Source: Chiua virens
Lineage: Eukaryota; Basidiomycota; Agaricomycetes; Boletales; Boletaceae
Reading direction: 5' to 3'
DNA length: 64,000 nt
NCBI GenBank assembly: GCA_019787685.1
Contig: JAHNUO010000011.1
Location: 1,364,001 to 1,428,000, forward strand
This document shows, one piece after another, positions 49,301-60,700 of the stretch. The stretch's first letter is position 1, and the number at the start of each line of letters is the position of its first letter. Below the pieces are notes generated by a model. That model saw nothing but the letters and a program-made list of their open reading frames with translations, did no database searches and had not been told where the DNA came from. A program made the position numbers and the translations under genes.

Positions 49301-50045
49301 GAGTGATAAGCATATACTTTTTTTTTATACCTACACTGCAACAGTACTCACGTTTGCATACGTAGGGCACTGTAGAATGCCGCCGCCAAGAGAGTACCCA
49401 TTAAAAATGGGGGTATATTTGTGCAATGTTTGGAGGGGGTGCACTGGACGACATTTCTAACCTAGTATCAAGGCTTGAGGCTCAGGCTACAGTCAGAAGC
49501 GACGTGAGGCACTTGGGGAGACTTTGAAACTTGAACCTGGTGCATGCGAGCAAAACTTGTGCTTTACAGTCACCACTAGCCTGGATTTTCCCGAAAATCT
49601 CACCCCCAATCAGGCCGGAGAGACGAGGCAAGCTGACTTGGAGACCCATGGTTCCTTATGACAAATTCTGCCGACTCTGTGACATGATGATCCGATTGCC
49701 ACGCGTAACATTGACTCCTGTTGACGGATGTAATCGCGAACACTTGTTCCCTGGTGATGATATGATGATATGATGATCCTGAGTGATACTGAACTCTGAA
49801 AGGAATATCGTACCGTATGTCGCATAGTCTAAGCTTGTGTCAACCAGCCCGAACTTTGAAGTCAAAATTGTGAGTTGAATATCCCAGTGGAGCGTCATAG
49901 GAGACTCGCGGCATAAACTCCTTGTTTCCTGTCTAACGGCGGAGCGAGATTCCTCCGTCAGTCCTGTCTCATGATCTACTCGGTTGAAAGTCTCTTTGAA
50001 ATTCTTTTTATGACACATTGGAGACTTTATGGTCAGTCATCTCTA
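49301..50045. other. Intergenic left of the hAT insertion
   Basis: A T9 run near 49320 and short frames on both strands. No recognised gene. The last bases (TCTAG at 50042-50046) may be an intron 3' end of the coiled-coil gene that the hAT element interrupts. Confidence 0.35.
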
Positions 50046-50073
50046 GCACCTTCATTGCCCCACCCCCGCTCAC

Positions 50074-50081
50074 ATCCCCAC
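50074..50081. repeat. hAT target-site duplication, left copy
   Basis: ATCCCCAC directly precedes the element's terminal TAGTGATTC and is repeated at 54662-54669. Confidence 0.9.
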
Positions 50082-50361
50082 TAGTGATTCTGCAGCCCGG
50101 CCTGAAAGCCCTGAGCTGATCAAGCCGGGCCCCAAAAAGCCTGGCTGAGCCGGGCCGCATTAGGGGCTTGGTGGAGCTTGGAGCTCGGCTTGCCATTTTA
50201 AGAAGCCATGAGCCGAGCCGAGCCAGGCCCCAGAAGCCCTGAAGCCCTGCAGAAGATTGCATGTTCTTGTTACCGGCGACAGCCGATAACTATAAACGGT
50301 ATGCAGATATGAAATTTTCATTTCATCTGCCAATCCCATTTGTTCGCTTATTACAGGCAAT

Positions 50362-53300
50362 ATGTCCGACAACGAACAGCCTCACCGGCCCAAACGTACA
50401 GCCACACCATCTGCATGCGTGACATGTGCTGAGAATGCTGCCGATTTGGAGCTTTCCTCCCACCGGAAAGCTCAGGTAGCAATGTGGCCACATGAAGGCA
50501 TCCTTCAAGGCAACAATCCACTGGCACCTGGTGGCAAAGCTGGCCCAAAATGGACTCGGAAAGTCCTCGACATTGACGCTGCCATATCTGATGCTGAATC
50601 CGATGCCGAGAGCCCACCCAAAAAGAAAAAAGGTGAGTTTGCAGCGACCGTATACTAATTTCTCACAACATTTTGTAGGGCTTCAGAAGGCCAATAGATC
50701 TGCCTGTGACGGGGCCCTTACTACTGGGTCTGACAGCCTGCTCAAGGACATCCAGGTCATTGAAGTAGACGAGCCAGCCAAGAAGGGACGGGCTGAACGC
50801 ACTCAAGATATCGACGCACACTTCTCTGCTCCATACCTTAACTCGGACAACAAGAAGGTTCGAGATTGTAATGCCTGCAGGTGTGTTTCCTTTTCTTTGC
50901 ATCGTCAAATTTCTATTAATTGTCTATGTACTAGTAAACAACTCAAAAAGCAGGTCGCTATCGTCGACCAAACAACCACGTTGCGGCGTCACCAGCAAGC
51001 AGCCCATGAGGAAACATATTGGAAGTGGGCCGCCGAAAACGGGTTCATGTCTATGTTACCTGTGGACACCAAACGCCGCCGAGATGAAGAAGCTTGTCAA
51101 TGTGACACCACCTCGTCTGGCGCCAGCATTAGTAGACAGCCATCCCTCGACAGCCATCTCGTGCCCACTGGCTCGATCATTCAATATTCTGACTCTGCAT
51201 TTCATAATGCCGCTATTGAGTGGCTCATTGCGACAGACCAGGTGAGCGATCCCACCGTGACTCATGGCAATTGACTCGCTAAAAACCAATGGTACAGCCT
51301 ATCCATTGCATGGAACATCCGACATTCCGAAAATTACTCAACATTGTCTCACGTGCACCCAACAAGATCAAGGTACCCGGTCATACCATGACGAGCGAAC
51401 TCATCGTCAAGAAATTCAAGTTTGACTTCCTCTCGCTCAAAAAGAAACTATTGGTACGTATGCATACCCTTACACAATACTCAACTAACTTAGTACAATA
51501 GAGCCAGAATGTTCAAGGTCAAATCAACCTTACCTGCGATGCGTGGCAAGCATTGAACTGTGACAGCTACTTTGCCGTCACTGCATCATGGATCGAAGAG
51601 AACGTGCCCCACATTTGGACCCTTCAAACTGGCCTTATTGCGTTCATTCAGCTCAACAACGTGCACAATGGAATCCGTCTTGGGCAGGCGCTGTATAAAG
51701 CGGTCAAGCACCTCGGTATAACTCACAGGGTAAGTGATCTGTTTAATACATGTCCATCAATGATGCCTCATCATCATATTAGATTGGATATGTCACTTGC
51801 GACAACGCAAGCAACAACGACACAATGATGGCAGAGCTCGCTCGCCTTCTCACATCTGAAACGGGTAAGCTTTTCGATGGGGCGAAGTGACGATTACGGT
51901 GAGTCGGTCATGATGTCTGGCGCTCATATATTTTAACTACTACGTACTTCTGTCACAGCTGTATGGCCCATATTATCAATCTGGCCACGCAGGCCTTCCT
52001 TACGACCTATAGCACCTCAAAACATTATGACCCCTCTTCACCTGATGCCGACATTGTCGTCTCAAGTGACAGAGGGGATCGAGACCCGATTGGCCTCATT
52101 CATGCCATCTCTGTCAAGGTAATCAGGATTCTTATGTGTAATCAGAGTTGCCAAACACTGATGAGTACCTCAGGCTCGCTCGTCCACACAGTGCAAAGAA
52201 TTATTCAAGAATATTCAGACACACTCCCCTTCCCTGCAACTTATACTCGACATGAAAGTCCGATGGTCCTCAACATTCAACATGCTCAGTTGTGCACTCG
52301 AACTCAAGGAAGTAAGTATATCTGACAATGTTCGTGTATTTATACTCGCTGATGTTACTAATATAGGATGTCAACACTTTCGTTGAACAGCTTGCATTCA
52401 AGGATCGCGGGAATGACCCAGAGAAGCGCCGCAAAGTTCTGGGTCTCCAGTTATCGGAAGAGGAGTGGGACCAAGTCCATCTCCTTCTGGCCCTCCTTGT
52501 GGTACGTCTTGTCTTTCCTTCCATCACATGCCAATGTGACACCGTTCGCATTAGTTTGCAGAGAATGCACAACATGCATTCTCGTCAGAGCAAGGGCCTA
52601 CGCTACATACAGCCCTCCCGGCTTTGGAGACGCTACACAAAGCATGGTCGTCACACACGAAGAGCAAGAAGTTTGCAAGATTCAATGCTGTGCTTGAAGC
52701 AGGGGTGCAAAAAATAACCCATTACTATGAGCATTGAAGAAATATAGAACGGGCTGGTATGACAGGAACAGGGTTAGTAGAACTGTCAGATAGAAAGAAA
52801 AGGGATGGGCACGAGTATGACTCGTCCCAAGGGGTTCTGAGGTTGGAGACAAAGTGTCAAGGCATTGACAGGAGCTTTGAAAGCAATCCGGACGTGTTCC
52901 CGGGTGAAACCATATGAAGGTCGACAAAACCGGCCGAAACGCGGACAGTCGGATAGTTCGGCAACAAGGCAGAGACTCGAGCACAACGGTGATCGAGTAC
53001 GAGTAAGGGCGGATAGAAAAGATAGTTAAATGGGCGAGGCGACTTAGAACGCAAGAGAAAACGGGGATCGAAAGATGAAAATTTTATTTATGAACACAAA
53101 TTTTATAGTCTCAGGTATTCCCCGGGACTTTTACAGCGGATAAAGTATCAAATAAATAAGGAAAGTGTACGTATACGGAGCCGACTCTCATGGAGATCGA
53201 CCCGTGAAAAGGAAAACAATGTTCTGTCAAGATGGGATAAGGTTTGATCCGTGAATCAATGGACTACCTTTAAAACGTCGTATGACCCGACTATCCATTC

Positions 53301-54424
53301 CTTATAACCAATCGGATACATGTCAATAACACGGAACCATCTAAAAAAAATCTAAGAAGGTACGAAATAAAATAGAAATTGGACAAAAAGAGAGTTGATT
53401 AGTGTACATTGTGCGATCCCGATCGAGCAACCCGATTCGGTCACCTCACGCGAAAACGTGTAGGAACGAAGAACAAAACATATGAATATGGGTTGGATCC
53501 ACTCGGATGGACACGGGACCACGACGGACGGGTAGGACAATCGATATGGGCAATCCGGGCATCCTGTAAACAAGCGGGAACACGGGTTTATCACCTCAAG
53601 GGGTCATTGACTCCTACAGCATACAGCAACATCCGACGCACATATCATAGCAATGAGTAAGTGGACTTGTGATATGTCGTACCTATCTGACATCTGCTTT
53701 CTTTCTCTAGTTCTCGATCCTCATCAAAAGCTTGACTATATTCATGCCAATTGGGGCAAATGGCTTGCAAATGAAGCGACGAAGCATGCGGAATTAATTG
53801 TAAGTCATTTTTTTCTCAATCATATTCTCCATTAACAAATCCAACAAGTACAAAGAACATTATTACACGATGTATGGCTCTGACACTGATGCCCCACAGC
53901 CCATGGACCACAAACGTCGCATCACAATGCATAACCCCAAACTTGATGCCCTTTTGGGGTCTGACATCGATGATGAGAGCGAGAATGAGGACATGATCGG
54001 TTGGAACCAGAGCAACAAACGTGGTGGCGATCCTGCACGCCCATGGCTACAAGGTTTCCACGACTACCTCAATGTGCAGGAACACCTTGGCGACACCACC
54101 ATCGTGCAGTGGTGGGGAATGCACTCCTCGCGATACCCAGTGTGGGGATCCCTGGTGCGGGACTTTCTCCCCATCATGGCCAGCTCCGTATCTTCAGAAT
54201 GTGCATTTTCATCTGCCGGGATAACCATCACCAAGCGCCGCAATCGTCTCAAGGCCGACATTGTGGAAGCACTTCAATTCTTGAAGTGTAGTACAAGGTC
54301 GAGCGTCCCGCTTCAAGAGGATCCTTTGCTTGCTCCGGAGGTGCATGAAAGGCAAGATTCTGGTGATGATGATGGGGAGACTGAGGATGAGTGGGACGGT
54401 AGTATTCTTGACATTAATGAATAG
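50362..54424 (+). pseudogene. hAT transposase, interrupted and with a premature stop
   Basis: Exons include 50362-50632, 50679-50880, 50935-51241, 51298-51453, 51502-51729, 51783-51898, 51959-52118, 52174-52311, 52367-52501, 52564-52734 continuing at 53623-53656, 53711-53799 and 53849-54424. Features in order: a Lys-rich N-terminus; a possible CNAC...HQQAAH zinc-binding site; INLTCDAWQALNCDSYFAVT, typical of the catalytic core; GYVTCDNASNNDTMM; CMAHIINLATQAF; KVRWSSTFNML; and the C-terminal dimerisation region MASSVSSECAFSSAGI with TKRRNRLKADIVEALQFLK. A TGA at 51888-51890 interrupts the frame just before CMAHIIN, and the solo LTR splits the exon at 52734. It therefore cannot make a full transposase as it stands. 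Confidence 0.82.
52735..53618 (-). mobile_element. Solo LTR nested in the hAT transposase
   Basis: An 884-bp insertion reads TGTAGGAGTCAATGACCCC... to ...TATTTCTTCA on the minus strand, so it begins TG and ends CA. It is flanked by GCAT on both sides (52731-52734 and 53619-53622). Removing it with one GCAT restores the transposase frame exactly (ITHYYEH followed by TATSDAHIIAM). It has no coding capacity, as expected of an LTR left after recombination between the two ends of a retrotransposon. Confidence 0.85.
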
Positions 54425-54661
54425 CTTATTTTCAAGTCTACTAGTACATACATGTACTACATTTTGTCTCATACTTTGTTTTTTGGTAGCAGTTTATATC
54501 AAGCCGCGGCCTAGGCTTAAGCTCGGGCTTTTGAGCTGGGCCGGGCCGTCTTTAGGGGCTTTAGGGGCCTAGAGCCTGGCTTGTGATTTTGTGAAGCCAC
54601 TAGCCCCCTAAGCCGGGCCCAGGCCGGGGCTTTTGGGCCGGGCCGGGCCGCGGAATCACTA

Positions 54662-54669
54662 ATCCCCAC
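54662..54669. repeat. hAT target-site duplication, right copy
   Basis: ATCCCCAC immediately follows the terminal CACTA of the element and is identical to 50074-50081. Confidence 0.9.
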
Positions 54670-56558
54670 CCGCCCTTTCGTTCGACTCCACACCCATCCC
54701 CTGGAAGGGCCTCCCCTTCGAAGTAGCCCAGTGGACCTTTTCATCTCCCGAGCTCCAGGAAATCGTCTCTCAAGCCATCTGTCTCAGCGCCCGCGAGTCC
54801 TTTGTCCGCCTGCTCTCCCTTCAAGCGCTCGAGGTCGACATCCCAAAAGAGTCCGAACGACTCGACACAGAGCGTGCCACGGCACAGGCAAAATGGCGCT
54901 TCGAAGTATGCAGACGTAACATGCTCTTGCAGGCTCTCAACTCCACAGTGGCAGCGGCAACGCCGTCGGAGAAAACGAGGCCGGCAGTCTCGTGGCCGGG
55001 TTCATTGCCCAACTCGCTACCTCCATCGCCTCGTGTGACGCCCTCTTGTCCTCCATACTCCAATTCGCCGACCAGCAAGCTCAAATTGCCTCGCTACAAC
55101 ATCAGCATTCCGCTTCCGCACTCGGTGTCGTTTTGAGAAATATTAACAAGGCGTACGAGCGCCAAGATCAAGAACTCAAAGATGCACAGGCCAGAGTTCG
55201 GACACTCGAGGATGAGCTCGACGAAGCTTGGCGAGAGGCGGAGAAAATGGCGATCGAGTTTGACGATCTCGAGCAGGAGGGAGTCGCGAGCGAAGTTGAC
55301 GAGGCTGAAGAAGACAGAGGCTCAGATCAAGAAGAATTCACCGGCTTAGGCCAATACCTACACCCAAAACTTGACGTGGATGAAACAGGTACACTCGGCG
55401 ATTTCACCATCAACACTGACATCGGGGTCGTACTCGGTGTCACTGCCACTGCTGTAGCTTCCAAGGCGACACTCGTGACCTCCCAAGGCAGTCCTCCCAA
55501 GCCATCGACAAGTCGGACACCAAGTCGGTTCGGTCTTTCAAGTCGACCAGGAGTCGACGCTCGACACGCGACAGACCCAGTCACGCCTCGCGCGTGTCTG
55601 CTGCCCGCACACGCAGTCGCACCGCATCCAATGCGAGCCTACGGCTGCCCAAGGCCGTGCGTGCGGCAGCATCTGCGTATTCGCCGATCGACGCACCACC
55701 TATCCCTGCACTTCCCCATCCCGATGTCCCAGATCTCTCCTTTTTGGACATGGAAAGCATCATTACTCAGGATCGTCCTCGAACACCCAACCCGCCACAA
55801 TGTCCGTATCGTTTCTTCTTCTCTTTTACATGCATACTGACCTCCTTCCAGACTCTGGACCTCAACCAACGCTCGGCCTCCTCACCCCACCGCATTCAGC
55901 CGGCCTCCCACCCACGCGCGTCCCATCCATCTAGCTCGAAACAGACGGCGGCAACAGCACCCGTCTAAATGGCCTCGACCGCACTCACTCCCTCCAAATA
56001 TTCTCCTCTCTCATGACACGCACACCCCGCAGAACCCGCCGCTCCAACCTCTTGATGAGCCTCAAAGGCGCCGACCGCGGCTCCGACGCCGGCTCGCCCA
56101 TCGATGGCTCCGGCTCCGGGACATCGAGTCTCGGCGCAGGTCCGGCCTCGCCCACGTCGACGATTGACAATGACAATGACCATTCGCCCATATCGTTGCC
56201 GACGGACGCTGCGCATTTCAGGGGCGAGAGCGTGACATCCTCGACGGGGAGCGGGAGTGTGGTGAACGGGAACGGCGGGACACGACCCGGCTCGGCGGGG
56301 GCGTGTTTGACGACGACGACGGAGACGAGGACGCCGCTGCCGGTGGGGACACCGCGTCGGTCGGTCGTGAGCCGTGCGAGTTCGGTGATACTGAGACGGT
56401 TGTCGCAGGCGACGACGGGGAGTGGACGGTCGACGGGGAGTAAACAGCCATCGTCGCCGTCGAAGACGCGGGAGGCGATGCGGATGAGTGGGCGGTGGCG
56501 TGATGGGGAGGTGATGTTGATCGGGTCGCCACACATCGAGGTGTCGGAGGTGCCGTGA

Positions 56559-57702
56559 GTGGTGCACGTCCCGTTCGTTTCGTTTCTTTTCAGTGTTCTT
56601 TGCTCCATGTCGCTGCGGCTTGCTTTCGTTCCTTGCCTTTTTTTTTTTTTTTTTTTTCGTTCGTCCTTCGTTCGTATACGCTATTCACACACATCTAGGG
56701 AGTCATAGGACACTTCCGGAAAATCTGGTCATTACGTATAATCTGCTACCATCCTGTACATATATCCTGTCATCTCTTCGTTGACGCGACGACGCAACAT
56801 GCATATAATCATTCATTCGTTACCGTATCGTGGGTTCGTGAATACGGACGCTGCCAGTGATGAGTGCGTGCATTAGACTTGGACTAATTTTCATCTGTCC
56901 TTCCGTTCACCTCAACGTAACCAGTTGCTCTTTTCTAATCTAGGTTTGCATACTGCTCGTGAGTCCAGTCTTGTGCGGGAGCGCTAACTACATTGCAGAT
57001 GTATCCTTCGGCGCGGATTGTCTCATCTAGACACGAATGCACTCGAATTTGAAGCATCGATGAAACCACCCGCTCAAAGGCTTGGGGTATCAGCCTCTGC
57101 CAGTGATCTCGACTATCGGATATCAAAGCCACGGCCATTGACGAGGTCAATGTTGACCCTCTCGAATACGAGCAGGATCGAGCATCCACTTTGGCTGTTG
57201 GTAATTGTGCATCAACACGATCTTGTCCGCGCGTTGGGTCCGGACTGGCTGGCTCATAGTTGTCTTGCACAAGTTCACCGTTGGCTTGGTATTGCAACTC
57301 TAACAGCACTGATCTGCTCGCAGAGGTTTGGAGTAAAGAGGATGAGCAGAAAATCGTGATGGTAAACGACTGAGGTGCGCGACTGCGAAGAGTGTGTGTA
57401 AACGTCGTGCCGTGTGGGAAGAAGGTACCGTAAATAGTAAATTAGGATTGTAGCTCTGGCAATATCAATATGGAGAACGATGGAGACCTTGGTGACATCA
57501 GTGCTTATGCTGAGTGCTAGTCGCGATTATGGTGCAGGTCGGTTTGTACCCCTGAGTATGAACTGCTCGGTACTGTGGCCTTTAGGTATCACTGGTTCAG
57601 GGCCGGTTTCTATACAAAGTCGGTTGTGCAACTTGTTGTGTGTTGTTGACGCGTGTACCTTGACTCATATTATCGCTGGCAGTCGACACCGAACGAACAA
57701 CA
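56559..57702. other. Intergenic upstream of the GTPase gene
   Basis: Contains a T19-20 run at about 56639-56658 and short frames (longest 124 codons, minus, 56935-57309) without motifs. No gene is called. Confidence 0.4.
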
Positions 57703-60700
57703 ATGAAAATGTTCCATTGCCTCCCATGCTTTCGCTCCAAAGCTCCCACAGACGTTCCTGAAGAAGTGCCTGGAGAATCCCCCGGTGACGTTCCCGCAGA
57801 CGTTCCCGCAGAATCTACTACCATACAGATCGACAACCTCAGAGAGAAATTCGGACGTTTCAGAATCCTTATCATTGGCCGTGCCAACGCTGGGAAAACT
57901 ACAATACTCAAGCAGATCTGTAACTCTACAGAAGATCCAGAGGTCTACAATGGAAGTGGGAAGAAGGTATGCCAATTCCTCACGAGACGTGGACATGGGA
58001 CACTGATGGTCTGCGATCAGGTCGATCCAGCACAGATCGAGGGAACCACGGATGTAAGTTCCACAGGCACAGTTCCGTGACTGTGACCTCGTTATCGGTA
58101 ACATTCAACTAACACATATCTAGCGCGGAATTCATGATATCGAGAATGAATTGGTCTTTCGAAGCAACCCGAATTTCATCTTTCACGACTCGCAGGGCTT
58201 CGAAGCTGGAAGTATAGAAGAATTCGAGAAGATGAAGGACTTTGTTTCGGACCGCGCGAATACAACATTCCTGAAGAAGCGTATCCATGCCATATGGTAA
58301 TCGTAACCAGAAACAGCAGCACATACCAACAATGACATGTTATCGAATAGGTACTGTATTTCTATGGATCAATACCACCGGGCAGTCTTGGCTGCCGAGG
58401 AAAAGTTTTTTGATGAGCGTGATACCGGAAATGGTAAACATTCCTCAACTATAATGACAACTTGTTTATTTTTCATGTTTGTTTGCAGTGCCTGTTGTAC
58501 TTGTGCTCACGAAATGTGATGCACTTCTGCTGCAAGGGCTTGCAGCCTTAACACCAGAGGAGCAAAAGCTACCCCGAGAGGAAAGACTTGTGAGGGGACA
58601 GCAAAATGCTGAGAGCATGCTGAAGAATAATCCTGTATGGGGAAAGGTAAAGAGCATGAAGTATAAACCAACAGCAAAGGTGGAGTTAAGAGGTATGTAT
58701 ATATAAACTTTCTTTTAATGTGACATGTAAACTGATGTCATGCATAAAGACTTGGACAAGTCTGATGAGGGGTGTCAACTTCTCATTGAAATGACTGTGA
58801 GGGCCCTAGATGAAGAAGCCCTGCAAATGCTACTTGTGACTACACAACACACAAATATCATGCTCTGCATTGAGTTTGCCATGGAAAGGTAATTAGATAA
58901 AGTGTACATCCTTTTGAGCATCTATCTGTTAACATATCTTATAGGATTTTGATACCTCTCATAGAGCATAGACACAGGGTGAGTAAGCCACTGACTAGTG
59001 CTGAACAGCAGTCCATGAGGAAGGAATTGCATCATGGTTTCCACATGTTGAGGTAAGCAAGCTTATATGTACTACAAGTTAATAGTCATGGTAACAAGAT
59101 CTGATTCATGTCTGTGCATTCAAAGGGAGTAAGTGCTCTGATTGTGAATGGGGTTTCAGAAGGATGCTGATACATGCCCCTCTGTCTTGCCCTTGTTCTC
59201 TCATTCATAGTATGTAAGTGCTCTGATTGTGAATGGGGTTTCAGAAGGATGCTGATGGGTGCCCCTCTGTCTTGCCCTTGTCCTCTCATTCATAGCAAGT
59301 AAGTGCTCTGATTGTGAATGGGGTTTCAGAAGGATGCTGATGGATGCCCCTCTGTCTTGCCCTTGTCCTCTCATTCATAGCATGTAAGTGCTCTGATTGT
59401 GAATGGGGTTTCAGAAGGATGCTGATGGATGCCCCTCTGTCTTGCCCTTGTCCTCTCATTCATAGCTTGTAAGTGCTCTGATTGTGAATGGGGTTTCAGA
59501 AGGATGCTGATGGATGCCCCTCTGTCTTGCCCTTGTCCTCTCATTCATAGCTTGTAAGTGCTCTGATTGTGAATGGGGTTTCAGAAGGATGCTGATGGAT
59601 GCCCCTCTGTCTTGCCCTTGTCCTCTCATTCATAGCTTGTAAGTGCTCTGATTGTGAATGGGGTTTCAGAAGGATGCTGATGGATGCCCCTCTGTCTTGC
59701 CCTTGTCCTCTCATTCATAGTATGTAAGTGCTCTGATTGTGAATGGGGTTTCAGAAGGATGCTGATGGATGCCCCTCTGTCTTGCCCTTGTCCTCTCATT
59801 CATAGGATGTAAGTGCTCTGATTGTGAATGGGGTTTCAGAAGGATGCTGATGGATGCCCCTCTGTCTTGCCCTTGTCCTCTCATTCATAGGGAGTAAGTG
59901 CTCTGATTGTGAATGGGGTTTCAGAAGGATGCTGATGGATGCCCCTCTGTCTTGCCCTTGTCCTCTCATTCATAGGATGTAAGTGCTCTGATTGTGAATG
60001 GGGTTTCAGAAGGATGCTGATGGATGCCCCTCTGTCTTGCCCTTGTCCTCTCATTCATAGGATGTAAGTGCTCTGATTGTGAATGGGGTTTCAGAAGGAT
60101 GCTGATGGATGCCCCTCTGTCTTGCCCTTGTCCTCTCATTCATAGGGAGTAAGTGCTCTGATTGTGAATGGGGTTTCAGAAGGATGCTGATGGATGCCCC
60201 TCTGTCTTGCCCTTGTCCTCTCATTCATAGGATGTAAGTGCTCTGATTGTGAATGGGGTTTCAGAAGGATGCTGATGGATGCCCCTCTGTCTTGCCCTTG
60301 TCCTCTCATTCATAGCTTGTAAGTGCTCTGATTGTGAATGGGGTTTCAGAAGGATGCTGATGGATGCCCCTCTGTCTTGCCCTTGTCCTCTTATTCATAG
60401 CATGTAAGTGCTCTGATTGTGAATGGGGTTTCAGAAGGATGCTGATGGATGCCCCTCTGTCTTGCCCTTGTCCTCTCATTTGTAGGGAGTAAGTGCTCTG
60501 ATTGTGAATGAGGTTTCAGAAGGATGCTGATGGATGCCCCTCTGTCTTGCCCTTGTCCTCTCATTTGTAGGGAGTAAGTGCTCTGATTGTGAATGGGGTT
60601 TCAGAAGGATGCTGATGGATGCCCCTCTGTCTTGCCCTTGTCCTCTCATTCATAGCTTGTAAGTGCTCTGATTGTGAATGGGGTTTCAGAAGGATGCTGA

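Larger units (their letters stand above)
50082..54661 (+). mobile_element. hAT DNA transposon, nearly complete, 4.58 kb
   Basis: The left end begins TAGTGATTCTGCAGCCCGGC. The right end, read on the other strand, begins TAGTGATTCCGCGGCCCGGC, so 18 of the first 20 bases match as terminal inverted repeats. An identical 8-bp duplication, ATCCCCAC, flanks the element; 8 bp is the length generated by hAT transposases. GC-rich GCCGGGC words fill both subterminal regions (50090-50240 and 54500-54660). The interior carries one spliced transposase gene on the plus strand. It also carries a nested solo LTR of 884 bp, so the element before that insertion was about 3.7 kb. Confidence 0.93.
50047..56558 (+). 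pseudogene. Decayed coiled-coil protein gene interrupted by a hAT element
   Basis: Coding sequence before the element (50047-50081, ...TFIAPPPLTS) resumes after it in the same frame once one target copy is removed: SPPALSFDSTPIPWKGLPFE, VAQWTFSSPELQEIVSQAI, RRNMLLQALNS. The C-terminal half has a coiled coil (about 55100-55300: LRNINKAYERQDQELKDAQA, RTLEDELDEAWREAEKM), VLGVTATAVASKATLV and a Ser/Arg-rich tail ending at 56558. It matches a conserved basidiomycete protein of unknown function as I recall the family. Besides the insertion there are three other lesions: a one-base shift near 54950, another near 55480-55500, and an in-frame TAG at 55932-55934 with coding-like sequence continuing after it. 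The gene is dead unless the assembly is wrong at several points. Confidence 0.7.

Noticed and set aside
49656..50018. 120-codon minus-strand open frame
   Set aside because: No motif or splice context, and next to transposon-disrupted sequence.
55965..56608. Two overlapping minus-strand frames of about 200 codons
   Set aside because: Arg/Pro/His-biased antisense shadows of the Ser/Arg-rich tail of the coiled-coil pseudogene.
56639..56658. Long T run as a Pol III terminator
   Set aside because: No tRNA or other Pol III gene precedes it on either strand.
58979..59052. Frame reading RVSKPLTSAEQQSMRKELHHG through 58979-59019 as coding
   Set aside because: It leads to a stop at CTTGTAG downstream, while splicing a 41-nt intron restores the family motif WFPH and a full frame.
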